DNA of 64,000 nucleotides from Silurus meridionalis (taxonomy: Eukaryota; Chordata; Actinopteri; Siluriformes; Siluridae). The position numbers and the translations under genes were made by a program. The notes beneath the pieces were generated by a model. The model had not been told where the DNA came from. It saw only the letters and a list, made by a program, of their open reading frames with translations, and ran no database searches. This document shows positions 11,286 through 24,534 of this stretch, piece by piece (the stretch's first letter is position 1; each line of letters starts with the position of its first letter). The stretch spans positions 8,228,889-8,292,888 of the forward strand of contig NC_060896.1 in the NCBI RefSeq assembly GCF_014805685.1, written 5' to 3'.

Positions 11286-14200
11286 TGTTTAGATTAAAAC
11301 TACACATTCACAGTTTAATATAAATATATAAAATCTATATAAATATATTTGTGTTTTTGCTGTACAGCCAAGTGGCCCCTGTGTGTGGTGTGTGTACACA
11401 AAACTACAACTTATACTCATTTATAACAACTGCTAAACACTTTAGGTGTATAGTAACTACTGTACTTATTACTATAAGCAGGTTTTGACAGGCTAGCTAA
11501 AAATATAATTGTTTAGAGCAGCCCATACTAGATTGTATGACTTTATTGATTGTATATTATGTGACATTTTAGCTCTTTATATATGAAAAGGTTTCCTCAT
11601 CAGTGCTCAATGTCTCTAAAGCATGCACTGTATATTCATTTAAAATATATATATATTTTTTATATAAAGAATTACTTACCAGATAACGCAAATATGCTTT
11701 TTTTAAATTTGAATGTAAAACAGCATGTAAAACCCCATAACTATTATGTTTGTTTAAACAATTATGTTTACATTCTTTTGCTTATTTCATATGTGCGTGT
11801 AATATCAGTGATTTTATTTAATAACTTGTTTCACTGCTTAGTATGATCTATTTACTTTCATTTAAATATGACTGTTGTGTGTTTTGTCCAACCCAGTGTC
11901 CTTGAAAGGCTCAGAGAATCAAAGTTACCCAATGTAAAGCATGAGAAGAGGAAATGACAGAGCTGTGAATCTGTCACCATTCCTGACCTTTGTTCTTCCA
12001 TGCGATCTGCATGGCATCAGAGCAAAGTGCCAATCTCTCCCTGCTGGAATTCAGATGAGAGGCTTGAATCTGCCCATTAGATGGGTGTTTTCCCCTCCTC
12101 CCATCCTTCCCCCTGATCTCTCTGTCTGTCTCTTTTGTGGTGCAATTCCTCTGAATCTTTCCTCACAGTGTTTTCAACTTCATTGTCTGTTTTGGCATTG
12201 GATACAGGAACTGACATACAGGAAGTCTCTTTTCCTTTGAGAATCATATAAAAAGGCATCTGTGCTGTGACTTGATTATCTAATTGACTGAGGGCATTTT
12301 TGTTTTACCAGGAAGTCTTTGGTGTAAATGATGACTGTGTGATCAGGAATGTTCTTTTTACTTCTGTAGTTTTTCTGCATTATTTAGGTATCATTTTCAA
12401 AAACAACAAACAAAATACATCCAGTGTGAAACTTGGGAATGAATTAAAGTAAGAAATACAGAAAGAAACAATAATTTCAATAACATACAAAATATATAAA
12501 ATATTTTCCTTTAATTTCAATTTTAAATATAAACAAAAAAGATTTTGTTTTACTAAATATATAGGTTTTTTGTCTATTTATAACTTGGATTTATGTTTGA
12601 CTTTATACTAAAAAATGGCTTAATATTAAAATATGTGATACAATAATGGCTTAATATTAACATATTATACATATTTTACCATTTTAATAAATTTTTAATA
12701 ACAGTACATGTTATAAATAAACTATATTCCAACAAACTTTACAGTAAATCTATTTAGTGTCAGACAGTTGATGAATATTGAGTGTGATATGTACAGTTTA
12801 AAAGCCAGTGTCTTCATGCCTTCATGAGTCAGTCAAAAGTATGTGTTTTTAATAGCATTCTTAACTCAGCTTAACCAGTTTGAACATGCACGATATCAAC
12901 AAATCAGCATCATGAGCAGGTGTCAGAGCTCGTAACCGTGTCTCATTCCATCTGTTCATTTGTCATTTTGTTGGAGAGCTTCAGCCTGGGAAAGATGGAG
13001 TGAAGAGAGCTAAAAAAAAAGGATGTGGTGGTGAGAAACATGCTTGCAATGCTTCCTGTTCAGTCTAAGACTGATAGCCACTGTAGGGCTTTAACCATCT
13101 TTTAAAATCGGGTCCATTGGGTCCTCTGTGGCTTGATGTCTGTCTAACTGACTGATAACCACTTCCTTAAAGCCGTGAGAGGAAAAGAAAGATTAAGAGG
13201 AAAAAAATGGACTTGGCTGTGGTTAACATATAGTCTCACTTTTCTAGATCGGAGTTTCTTATTGCAGACAGGGACTATTCTCAGGTACAGAAAGATGTTT
13301 TCCCTCCCAGTACAAATAATGTTTTATGGATAATAGTTAAAAACAATATGGAACTATACATTATTTAAAAGTGGAATAATATGTATTAGGCCATTGTCCA
13401 TTTTATTTGTTTTTTGTTTTTTTTACAATGATATAGGTTCAATGAATCTTATTCTTTCTATGTTTTTTTTAAATTGTGCCTTTTTTATATATTTAGGTGT
13501 GGATCAAATTTATTCAATTAAGTGATGAATCACACTAGTTAAAACTTGAATATGATAATTTTCATATGGATGATTAAAAATCTATCTCTCACAGACCCTA
13601 CAGAGTCGTACGTATGTAAACAAACACTTGTATCTTTAGCTTTGCTTATACAGTACATTTACTTGCATGATTTTGTAATAAAATCAAGATGGTTTAAGTG
13701 TGTCTATGAGTGAAAAAAAAATAAACGAGAAGAAACTGTAAAATTTAAGTTGATGTTACTTGTCAGTGCTCATACTAATTTACAAAATTAGTGTAGATTG
13801 AACTGTAAATGAGAATCAAGGAAAGAAGTTTTCCTGAAGAAAATGTATAATATCTACTCAGCTTAATGAATGATCACGCATTCATAATAATATTACTAGC
13901 ATTAACATTAACTTCGTGATTCATTTGGAAATCAATACTGGCTAATTTGTAAAAAGTGGAAATCATTGACACGTTTAATTAAGTGGTTGCGCCGTTTATG
14001 TAAATGTGGAATATTTTTGCAATTGTGTACTGTACTGGATTAAATAAGATGTTAATTAATAAGAAGTATTATAAAAAAAAATTCTTCTTTACTTTTTTAG
14101 CACTATTGCTACCTACACAAATCATTATCCTATGTTATTTTCATACTGATGCCAGATACTTCATATTAGAATTACCAATAAGACTTTTTTTTCCTTGTCC

Positions 14201-14363
14201 TACCTCATTTCCTTTAGTCAACTCCCCTTCCTTATTGCCGAATAGGCTTAACAGGAAGCTATACCATGATCTCAGCATCCAGGACTCATTAAGGGTCAAG
14301 TCTGCAAATAGCTCAGGAAGATAAAATCATTCTACTGAATATGTGTCCCCAATTCCTGCCATT

Positions 14364-14365
<2 letters not shown>
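11286..14365. other. Unassigned AT-rich sequence
   Basis: Three kilobases without a gene. Small local features are an AT run near 11645-11665 and a direct repeat of ATGGCTTAATATTAA at about 12615 and 12646. A less AT-rich segment at 11930-12240 is open on both strands (plus 99 codons, minus 60 codons), but neither translation has a recognisable motif. Confidence 0.5.

Positions 14366-14427
<62 letters not shown>
14366..14427. repeat. (GA)31 microsatellite
   Basis: A pure GA dinucleotide tract of about 62 bp. The Arg-Glu and Leu-Ser frames through it on the two strands are artefacts. Confidence 0.98.
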
Positions 14428-14430
<3 letters not shown>

Positions 14431-16071
14431 TCCCAATACCTGTGGTCAAGTACGATCTGAATGCTGCAAACGTTGTTACCCCTATCAGACCTCACAGCTT
14501 GTCATTAAAGTGGCCTGTATTGATCAAGGTCCTTTGGCAAACATCAGGGCAATCAGATTTGTGCACAACTGTGGGAAGAGTGCATACTGTACGTAACAAG
14601 ATCTTTACGCATGCATTGATAACCACATCAGTGTATTTTTTGGAATAGAATGCTGATCATCAAAATGTCAGTGGGCAACAGAGTAAAACCCAGTCATTTA
14701 TTTGTATTAGCGTTCAAAACTGATTCTGCATTCAGACTGACAAGCTTCCAATGTTTTTGTACCAACGTTTTGTTATAAAGAAAAATAATCAAAGCTCTCA
14801 TCTTAACACGTGTATCTGAGGGACTATGCATCCGGGTGTACGTGGTTCGAGTGTGTGTGTTCTGCATTCCTGGTTCGAATCAGTTAGAGCTGCGGCTGTA
14901 TCCTGTGAGAGGCTCTAATGACCACTGTTTGTAATTGCGCTCACTGGAGTGGAAAGTGCAGGCCAGCGATAAGCTCTCTGTCCCTGGTTAAGTAAACTTA
15001 GCTGGTCAAAAAAGGGGCGGGCCAGGAGATGGCCTGTTTCATTTGGTCTAACCATTAAATGTTTTTGCACTAAAATGCATTTTCTGCCAAGTTCTCTCTC
15101 TCAATTATTTCTCCCTCAAAGCCAAGCATGTTTACTCTTAATTTGTCCGTTAACTTAACCTGAAGTCTGACCTCACACATTGTGCATACAGCAAATGCTG
15201 CATAAAGCTTAATTACGAGAGAACTGTAACACGATGCCGTTAGATTGCTGCCACTCTCTTAGCCTGATGAAATGTTTCAAGCTCTGGCCAAATGAAATAG
15301 TAATTATCATATCTGAATTGCATTCTTAGCGAGAATTTGGCAGTGAGAAAGAAAAATATAAAGGAAAGACATAACATACAAGAGCCATTGTGTCAAAAGT
15401 GCAGCCACAAAGTCTCACGCAGTGTAGATGTGCAACACAGGAGCACGAGTAGACAAATATCAGTTAGCGAAAGGGCTTTTTATCATAACCAGAGCATGTT
15501 AAACATGGCTTACCTGACCTATGTGTATTAACAAAACACAAGAATGACTTTGCCCTACTGTACCCTACTGTACTGTACTACTGCACTGTACTCGTCAAAG
15601 CATGCTATTGTACATACATGTAAAAAATGTAGTTAGCACAGATGTCAAACTAGCACAGAGGACAAGCAATATGAGTCTATTTGTCTTTGTGTGGTTTCTT
15701 TCATGATAATTTGCTAAATATTACCTTAGCAAAGTGTACTTCCAGCACAACAAAACCCTTCAAAGCTTATAAAGACTTTTGTTCTGTTTATATAAACTTT
15801 GAAGGAATTTTTTGTGTCTCTGTAGTATTTGCTAAAGTTCTATTCGCATATTGCCCTTAAAGACCCCTGCTGAATATTAAGCAGAGGTCAGTTGATCCTG
15901 GGTGCTTTTGTGTCAGGATACAGAAGCTATCATTTTTATATGTATTTATGTAATTGGTGTATCAAATGTCATAACATGCCACATTTAGGCATGAAATAAG
16001 TTCAAGTACACAGTGACAGGCAAGACCTGCAATCAGTCAGACAGAAAAGATGATAAGAGAATTCTATAACA
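14428..16071. other. Unassigned sequence
   Basis: No gene recognised. A GGTTCGAATC word at about 14872-14881 matches a Pol III B box, but no A box or tRNA fold surrounds it. A small cluster of CTACTGTAC-like words lies at 15555-15592. Confidence 0.5.
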
Positions 16072-16641
16072 GGTATGATCAGTGGTGAACGAAGTACAAA
16101 AACCATGTTATTGAGTTAAAGAAAAGATAAATTAGTAAAATATTACTCTAATAAAAGTCAAACTCTTACATTTATCAAGAACCCAAAACTTTCTTTTTAA
16201 CTACTTTCAAAACATCACCCAAATAAGGCCACGGGTGATGTGGCAAGTTAGAGTCAGGAGTTTCTTCTATCATTTATTCCTGTCAAAATGTTCTACTTGC
16301 TGTTGAACTGATGCTGAATGTTGGTGATAAGTAGATACCACCAAGCACCAATCATAACAAGTTTAAAAGAGAGTGTGCGCTCTACACTGATTGGTGGCTT
16401 GCTTGCTTTATTGAGCTAGACCAGTTACATTTTTACCCACTCATAAATAAAAAGGATGACTGATTTTGTGAAATTTTATAAATATGTAAAAATGTAAAAA
16501 TAAGTAAAACAAAAGGATATTTGAATGTAGTGCAGTTTAAGTAAAATCTCCCCAAATAAAGTACAGTTACACAAAAAAAAAGCTACTTAAGTACAGTAGC
16601 AAATTACATTTACTTTGTTACTGTCCTCCACTGGGTGTGGT
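16072..16641. mobile_element. hAT-like MITE with imperfect 8-bp target duplication
   Basis: The element at 16080-16633 starts CAGTGGTGAACGAAGTAC and ends with the near inverse (ACTGTCCTCCACTG), preceded by AAGTACAGTAGCAAATTACA-type sequence that mirrors the left arm. The flanks GGTATGAT and GGTGTGGT match at 6 of 8 positions, the target-duplication size of hAT transposons. At about 554 bp with no transposase, it is non-autonomous. It resembles a widespread fish hAT MITE family by its ends. Confidence 0.75.
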
Positions 16642-17031
16642 CCTTTTTTTATTCTCCAATTTAGCAGCAAACTAGTGAAGGATAGTCATCTAATAGGGCC
16701 TTGTTATATGTGGTTCAAAATCTAGCTGCAAAATGGTTTTATCTAAAGAACCTATGACATTAGAGAATGACTATTGAATGGCTATTTGCATTACTGTGTA
16801 TATCTGAACTTTCAAAATCAGGTGTGTATTTATAAAATTGTTCTCCATGCTGTTTTAACCCACGGTCTAATGGCTGCAGTGTGCCGTGAGATTATTTGAA
16901 AGCAACGCTTCAAACAAAACTTACATTTAAGCTAGCTAGCATCAGGTGGTTTAATTTATTCTGTAGGATGTTTTTGTTATGCCTGTATAAAATGATCATG
17001 TTAAAATCATGTTGGGTTGATTATACATTAG
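16642..17031. other. Unassigned sequence between two MITEs
   Basis: No feature supported. The short plus-strand frame at 16896-17093 runs into the next MITE. Confidence 0.5.
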
Positions 17032-17187
17032 CAGAGATGGCAAAAGTACACACATCCTTTACCCAAGTAGACGTACAGATACTTACGTTTTAAAAGACTC
17101 TGGTAAAGGTTAAAGCACTGACTACAGTTTTTCACTCAAGTTTTGTAAGTGAAAATGTATCTGTTCTCAGTCATGTTTACATCTCTG
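17032..17187. mobile_element. Short hAT-like MITE fragment
   Basis: Starts CAGAGATGGCAAAAGTACAC and ends TTTACATCTCTG, giving short inverted termini. The first 90 bp closely match 40948-41035, including the shared words AAAAGTACACACATCCTT and TTTTAAAAGACTCTGGTAAA. No convincing target duplication is visible. Confidence 0.6.
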
Positions 17188-20100
17188 ACTCCCTCTGTCT
17201 AATTCATGTAAGCCAAAGTTCTTGTTGCCTTCTGCCTTGCTTGTTGCTTCATAGGCTTACTTACAGTACATCTGTGATGTGTGATAGCTAGGAAAAGATA
17301 CACCAGTGGTAAGTTAAAAAAGCCATATACTATATCACAAAATGCCCTGAGACTGGGCTGGTGCATTACTGCTGCTGCTGAATCATTTGGCAACTGGATG
17401 ACATTGGGTTACAGATTGTTGAAAGAAAGACGTTCTGCCCTTTTATGTAACACTTATGTAAGTGCAACAGTCTCATTGATCCACACAATAAAAGTTGTAG
17501 TTCTCATGAAAAACACTAACAGCAGTGGATAATTTACTGTATATGCTTCGAATCACAAATACTTGAACTTTGTGTCAGACTGCATACTACCATTAAAGGT
17601 CACTACAGCTTTGGTGTTTTCAGTATTTAAGTAGGAACTGTTAGTGACACAGCTTTGAATTCTCATTGAATGTGTATTACTAAAGACTGAGACTAATCCA
17701 TGTGGAGTAGAAAAACTCATGTTTTACACTTCAGGTGAAACCAAAGAGGTAAAGGATATAGTTTTAATTAAAACTAACACTTTAGTTGCAGGAGCTGGCT
17801 AGCAGTAGTGGTATCACTTGTTTGCAATTACAGTATTTGTTTTAATATTCCAGCCTATTTACACAGATATAAATTAATAAGGGTATTAGGAATCACTACC
17901 AAATGAATTAATAAACCAGGAGCATGTACAAGGCAAAAATTCTAAAAAAAAAAAGAAAAAAAAATGCAGAATTATATCCTGGCTATCTATATGCACATGT
18001 GTATATGTGTTTGTAGTCTCTGTAGTAATTAGGAACAGTTTAGAGGTGGTGTGTATATGTGAGTGTTGACAAAGCTGAGGTGACAAAGCCGATTCAGCAG
18101 CAGGCTGTCTACAGCAGTGTAGCTATGTGTTGCTCTTACTATGGCTAATGGTGCAGTAAAATGCTTTTCCCAGCAATTAAGAAATAATGCCACCACTGTG
18201 GCATGAGCCAAGCAACAGTGTAAAATAAAACATGCGCTGCCACAATGGTGTTCTGTGTGAAGGTGAAATAGCCTGGAATGGCTTTATTCCTGTGGTCCAG
18301 GTTGCTGGTTCTCATTAACAAACAGGTGAAGTTAAGACCGGCATTCAGCCACAACTACAACCACAGCATTGTGATCAGGCTCATTAGATCGGAACTGTTA
18401 CAGCTTCTGTGTTCTTACCTTTCATTTTCAATTGCTGTCATTTATGCTTTCTCCAGCCAAGTGTGCTGCCAGTAGTTGGTAGCTTGTGGGTGGTTGTGAA
18501 TGAGCTGGTGCCTTTGTGGCTGTATTTTTATTTTAGCTTTACTTCTGGTAGCTATAATATATTTTAGTAAGTGGAATAAAAAGTCTCTTGGGAAACTCTA
18601 TCAAATGTTCATGATTCCTTCACACTGATGTATTATTTTAAAATAAAATCAAACAGTGAATTAGCCCAGGATGTGGCTTATAGAAGCCTTATAGAAATAT
18701 ACAGTTTCTATAACGCTTCTATAAGTCATGTTACATGCAACATATGCTTCTAACAAAGTAGCACTTCCAAAGAAATTCTCTCCGAGTTATAAAAGTTAAC
18801 TAAAACATATAGCACAGCCAAAGTGGCCAATTAAGGTACCCAAATAGCATAGTAGTGTGCCAGCAGACAGGCACACAGTGTTAATGTCATTCATTAGAGG
18901 AAACCAAACTGGTTATTTTGTTCCTCTATAATATTTTCATATCCAGACTTGACCTCACCCTTGCCTTCTCTGACCTGTCATTAACGACATCTGAACACTG
19001 GCATAAACGTGTTTGTGTGTTTGTTGAAAACGTGTAAGAAGGTTCAAAAGCACTGGTGTATCCAGCCTCATTATGGAGGACCAAATTTGGGCATCCTGGA
19101 AAGGGAAGGGCCATTGGCCATTGACTCATTGACACCAATAACTTTACTGCCAGACCTGTGGTAAAAAACAGATGGTCTATAATACTTAACAAAGCCCAAA
19201 TTCAGTTTCTGAATGCAATTCACCATTGATTAAATGCTGATTAGGGTAAAAAAAACTGAATTTTATCAAAACCATATGGCGGTGAACCAAAAAATAAAAC
19301 TTATTAAGGACTCTTTTTTAATACAGCACAATGGTTTTCTTTTTTAAAAAAAACATAGCATGGTCATGTATTGAATTAAATTTTATTTTTTCATTCCAAA
19401 CATACATAGATTTCTTACTGCTTGTTCTTCTTTAGAAATTAAACAAAGCTTCATAGAAGTTTTAGTATTACAGTAACTGAAGCTTCATTACTTCAGATGC
19501 AGAAGCAGTTATGACTGTGTTGTAGTAAACTAATCTTACTGAATCCACTTCATTATTAATCACAGTTCCATTTATTTCTTGACTGCATCATGGTTTATCA
19601 TTCTAAAATTAATGCATCTAATGTTTTTCTAGATTTCTCTAATACAGCTTCTAATTTAAGAAATGTTTAATGTTCCTTCATCTCCAGTATGCTCTTAATT
19701 CTGATCAGGGTTGCAGTGGATCTGGACCATATCATATGGCCACTTACAGATTAGCTTGTGTTATCTAGCTGACTTAAATGTTGGAAGAGTATGACCTTGA
19801 TTTAAAACATGCTCTCAGTAGCATGCTATTGTTCATTGATTGCATAGATTGATCAGGATTTTCGTATTCTATATAATCTCTTTTTATTTTTTAAGATTTT
19901 TTTTTCTGTAGTGTTACATTCAAAGTAATTCAAGATAATTGCAGTTTTTGGTTTGCATAGTACCAAAAACGATCATGACAAATGATATCCTCAAAGACCA
20001 AGGATCCCTATGTGAGTCTAGACATTTCTCACTTTCGGGGCTACATATGTTTCCTCTTAGTTTCTTTGTCATTACTGAATAATTCATAGTAAGTATACAT

Positions 20101-20573
20101 AATATCTTTCAAGATGAATACCCAAATAATACGCCTCGACGTTAACCAATATCCATTTCATGTAATTATGATGTTTAATGCTAAATACACTTATTAGGAA
20201 CACTTAGCTAACCAAAAGTGTCTGCTAATCTTGCTAAACCCCTTTCCAGGACATCAGTGCTAACGTGTACAACGAGACAGAAATTTTACAATATGGTTCC
20301 CACTTTGTTCCGTACAACTTCCCCAACTTTTTGGTTCTTAACCTCAGGCTATAACTGACACCACAATAAACACTTCCGCGAGTGGGTTATCTACAAATGC
20401 TAATTATGAGACAGTCATTTCACAAGTCAGGATTGTGGAGTTGAATTCACTTATTTAAATTTTATTCTAATGTATAATTTATATTCACCCTGGGAATATC
20501 AGGCTCTTAAGCATGATAAAGCACTTCCTGTTGTGCTGAACTTAAGCCATTGTATCCTGAAGGCTCATCATGG

Positions 20574-20575
<2 letters not shown>
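17188..20575. other. Unassigned sequence
   Basis: No gene or confident repeat. Faint signals are a possible degenerate dispersed-repeat block near 19700-19730 (GGGTTGCAGTGGATCTGGAC) and TTATTAGGAACACTTAGC at about 20190, which resembles one Tc1 terminus but has no partner. The sequence at 18180-18475 is less AT-rich than its surroundings and might be a conserved non-coding element; this cannot be judged from one genome. Confidence 0.45.

Positions 20576-20630
<55 letters not shown>
20576..20630. repeat. (GT)27 microsatellite
   Basis: A pure GT tract of about 55 bp. Cys-Val and Thr-His frames through it are artefacts. Confidence 0.97.
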
Positions 20631-20631
<1 letters not shown>

Positions 20632-21142
20632 ATACATGGATATGAGGTTAAAATGAAGGGTGAAAGGTCACAGGAAGCCCTAAAGCAGTTAAGAGGCTCA
20701 GTCTGTATTAGACTCTGTGCACCTGCGTAGTAGCACCCAGGGGTTAGTGTGCTACAAAGGCCTGTGGGCTTTGCTTCAAATACACCATTCACACTACACA
20801 CATTACCATATGTCCGGTTCTTCCTCTGCATATACCCTAAACAATCTTGTTGACAATATTAATGTGTGACCCTTTCAAGCACACTGTGAAGCACAAGCTC
20901 CCAAATGTACAGTTTCTTGTACTTGCATGTTGGTGTGATTGTGTTAGAAAAGGCTAAATAACGATAGGAAATCCACTCCCTGAAAGTGGTATTTCAGGAA
21001 GCAATAAAACAATATAAATGAATAAGTATCAATCGGGTGGTGGGATGCAGTCTAATGTAAAACAGATTTAATGTTAACACCATAAAATGTGTTATTTTCA
21101 AAAAACAGCAAATTTAGGAGTGAGAACAGTTTGATATAACAG

Positions 21143-21144
<2 letters not shown>
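20631..21144. other. Unassigned sequence
   Basis: No supported feature between two microsatellites. Confidence 0.5.

Positions 21145-21212
<68 letters not shown>
21145..21212. repeat. (AT)n microsatellite
   Basis: An uninterrupted TA dinucleotide tract of about 68 bp. Confidence 0.97.
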
Positions 21213-21215
<3 letters not shown>

Positions 21216-21552
21216 ACTACAGTGATTTTCTAATTAAAGAATAACCCTTCATACAATTATTTTCCTAGTTTTATTTTTTGCTGTCAAACATTAAGTTACA
21301 GGTTCCTTCCTATTTTCACTTAGATTATAGCAGCTATAAACAGTAGTTCTCTCAGCAGGTTGTCTTCTTTCTATATGAATTTAATCAACTGGAAACTGTG
21401 CAGCTGGTTACAAAGAAAATTAGAGAGAAAAGGAAAGAGAGAGCTTGCTAGCAATATAAATGTTATTATAATTTACCAAATGACACATTATAATTATTTC
21501 ATACATTCAGATTTTAATGTGATGAAAATTCCACTAAGCAAAATACAATGTA

Positions 21553-22190
21553 CAGTGCCAGTCAAAAGTATGGAAATAGCTAGTCTTTTATCATTTTTGA
21601 ATGATGCATGCATGTTTTTTTTGGGTTTTTTTGTTACTATGCTACAAACTAGGTAAAACACTCAAGAACTAGACAGTAAATGACTGGATGATAGTACTGT
21701 GGACAGATGTTAGCAGACGGCTGCACACCCACAGTCAAACATGGAGGTGTTTAAGGTTCCCTTAGTTGTTAGTTGGGGTTGTTTTGAAGCAGAGAAGGTT
21801 GAAGATATAATCCAGGTAAAAGGAATATTTAACTATCAGAGCTACGATTCGATAAATCAATGCCATATCCATTTGGACTGTGGCTAATTGGAACCAACTT
21901 CACAATACAACAAGACTTTGAGCAAAAGCATAGGTCCAACACAAACAGCCAGCTGGAGTGTTGCTTATTGAACTGCTCTGGGATTAACTGGATTGCAAAG
22001 TCAGAAAACATTACTAAAACAGAAAGAAATAGCGCTAGTAAAGAACACCTCTGGCAAGTTTTACAAGAGGCATAGCAAAGTATTTCAGCTAAAGAAACAA
22101 ATTGTTGCCAAGAGTGTGTAAAGCTGTTGATAATGCTAAAGGTGACCAAACAAATATATAAATATACAGATGCTAACTTTTTTTTTCACT
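21553..22190 (+). mobile_element. Tc1-like transposon relic, same family as at 5.15 kb
   Basis: The left end is CAGTGCCAGTCAAAAGTATG preceded by TA, the classic Tc1/mariner terminus and target. After a large internal deletion the plus strand reads the GGV...EAEKVEDII region and WLIGTNFTIQQDFEQKH, the DD34E second-Asp motif (usual form QQDNDPKH). EHLWQVLQEA follows, then a premature stop and a decayed end. All frames are interrupted. The long antisense frame 21829-22149 is a shadow. Confidence 0.8.
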
Positions 22191-23067
22191 GAAGAATTCC
22201 ACATTATAAAACAGCCATAAACTGTTTTCTCTCATTGGCATGTCCGTTTGTGCAGCTTGCCATGTTACCAGAAAACACCAAAGATATTTTAGTTAAAGAT
22301 GTTTCTGTGGCATAAAGCCTAAAAGTTACAGCTTTAGCCCTGACTATCACAAAGCACTGACACTGAGAGTCCTTCCATAAATGCAAAAATTCAAAACGTG
22401 GACATATATTGAAATCAGTTTATGTGGATTGTCCGACTAACACGTCCCTGCTTTCAATCTTACTATGAAACCTAGTATTATATTGAGTATAATTGTTAGT
22501 AAGAGTGCATTTATATAAAACTGTGGTTTTTATTTACAGTGGGCACTACAGACTGTGATTATGTATAATATCTTTATGTTATTAAACATTTCGTGAACAA
22601 TCAGAATTGGGAATTCAATAGTGCTTTGATATAATAGTAATATTCTTCTTTAAGAGTGCAGCTGAAGGGATTTTGAACACATGAAAGGACAGTTAAGAGC
22701 ATCTGTATGGCAGCAATGTAGAGTTTCTGTAAGAAAGCCTTTCTTTTGTGGGTTGACCTCATGGTACCTTAGAGTTACCAAGACGTCCACCAATTACCTC
22801 CTAGGCAATATCTGTCAGCTTGGCATTCTAATTGATCAATAACTCTTCTACGGTTCGTTAAAAGCAGTGTTTTAAACACAAGAGTTGCAGAGAGCTTGTA
22901 CTGTCCCTTAGGCAGTCTCAGATAAGGAGCTGGTGAAAATGAGTTTCTAGGAGGCTCACCATGAGAATGTAAGGCCAAGAGAACCTTTGTGGAGTATAGA
23001 CTAGTGATGGTTATTATATTGGGCTCAGATTTTAATAACGGATAAGGGTATAGAGTCATGTTACATG
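22191..23067. other. Unassigned sequence
   Basis: No gene or repeat recognised. The 98-codon minus-strand frame 22775-23071 has no known motif. Confidence 0.45.
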
Positions 23068-23290
23068 TCAAGTCAAGTCAAGTTTATTTCTATAGCATTT
23101 TTCACAATGGACATTGTCTTAAAGCAGCTTTACAGAATTTTACAGTTAAGGTAAACGATGTGTATTTATCCCTGATGAGCAGACTGTGGCTAGAAAAAAC
23201 TCACTTAGATATTAGATGTTATCCTCATTTGGGTGATATGTGTATGATTATAGTCTTCAAAACAATACAGAACACTGGAGAGTGAGAACT
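23068..23290 (-). mobile_element. Dispersed LINE-tail/SINE-like repeat, short copy
   Basis: The (AAGTC)n tail, then TTTATTTCTATAGCATTTTTC and the ACATTGTCT-AAAGC-GCTTTACAGAATTTTA block, match three other copies at 38.3, 54.6 and 58.4 kb. Read on the minus strand, the 3' end is the AAA-GC-CTATA-AAATAAA type known from L2-like LINEs and their SINE partners. This copy lacks much of the middle seen in the others (GGAACCAGACTTAAAAGGGG). The partial frame 23058-23285 is not a gene. Confidence 0.75.
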
Positions 23291-23343
23291 ATCAAGGGCA
23301 CCAAAATTATGTCCTTTCTACAGTCTTATACAGTCATTTAAGG

Positions 23344-23348
<5 letters not shown>

Positions 23349-23408
<60 letters not shown>
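23349..23408. repeat. (AT)30 microsatellite
   Basis: An uninterrupted AT tract of about 60 bp, close to the end of the preceding dispersed repeat. Confidence 0.97.
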
Positions 23409-23410
<2 letters not shown>

Positions 23411-24228
23411 AACATAAGTCCTCATTAAACTGCCATGTCTGTCCTCAGGGCTGCATTCATAATCAGGATCTTATTTCAGTGAACATAATTGGCAAAATCT
23501 GCATAATCTGTTTTTTTTTTAACATACAGTAATTTCTTACAAACCGCAACCTCACAAAAATATAGTGTATATTAATTTTGCAGTGCCTGAATTCTTTGTA
23601 CTGAATTCTTTATGAGAAACGAGTGTACCTTGAGAATTCATATAGGCTTTATGGAGGATTCCAACTCATTTTTTTTATGCTCAAGAAACAAAAACCCTGA
23701 GAAACACATTTTTGTAGTAAGATTTAGGTCATAATACCTTATGATATGGATGTTTATTTAGCTTACAACTGATCAAAATCTTAGTAAAATTTGAATCCCA
23801 TATATTTAAAGCAGTTTTGAAGGCATTGCAAACCCAACACCATTTTGTTTTTTTTTATTCTTTGTTGTGAAATCACAAATATTGCTTTTGCACCATGAAA
23901 TGGTTCAGAACTGTTTTGAAATGGAACAGTGATCAGCATGGCAGAAATTACCTAATTTTCCATAAAAAGGGCGCTACCCAGTATTCATACATTTATTTTG
24001 TTGCTATTTATAACTAATGATCACACAGTGTATTTCTGTTCATCTTATAAATCAGATGTTATAGCAACACACTAACATCATCCAGCGAATTAGTCCACAA
24101 AACAGTGACTAACTGTTTAAGAATCTTAGTCAAACTTGTATGTAGCTATTGTGTCCACTAAAAATCTGAGCTGTCGCAATACTCACTATCTAAACTCAGA
24201 CAGCTCTGTCCCACGTCTGAGTTAGCAT
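23409..24228. other. Unassigned AT-rich sequence
   Basis: No supported feature. Confidence 0.5.
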
Positions 24229-24534
24229 ATGTCACTCCGTGTGAACCCTGGCTACCTCTTCTCCTCTATCACTCTATCACTGCATGACCTAACGTCTGTG
24301 CCCCTGTTTGCAGTCGCAGCATCACATATTTCACTCCAGGGCAAGGATATCCAACACCTCCATCCATCTTCCTACGGGGACAGAGCTTGCCCTATAACTC
24401 CCAACAGACATCAGGGGGAAATAAGGTGTCACTGTCCACCAGGAGAAATGTTTCCAGATTCATCCCTCAGACAGGTCGTCCACTAAACCAGATGAGTTTT
24501 CTTCTCCATCACCAGAGGTCTTACACTTAAAAGC
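24229..24534 (+). other. Possible host exon (weak candidate)
   Basis: This block is less AT-rich than its surroundings and two plus-strand frames stay open together. A pyrimidine-rich stretch ending CTGTTTGCAG at 24304-24313 looks like a 3' splice site. Downstream, one frame (from 24315) reads RSITYFTPGQGYPTPPSIF and later RRNVSRFIPQTGRPLNQ before a stop at about 24529. The other (from 24229) reads QGKDIQHLHPSSYGDR and stops at 24486. Possible donors are AAG|GTGTCA near 24425 and ACAG|GTCGTC near 24474; both are only moderate. I recognise no protein family in either frame. It could equally be chance. Confidence 0.2.

Noticed and set aside
14860..14890. GGTTCGAATC B-box-like word as part of a tRNA or SINE
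   Set aside because: No A box at the right distance and no cloverleaf-like pairing could be seen.
20180..20220. Tc1 terminus TTATTAGGAACACTT
   Set aside because: A single short match with no second end and no transposase sequence downstream.
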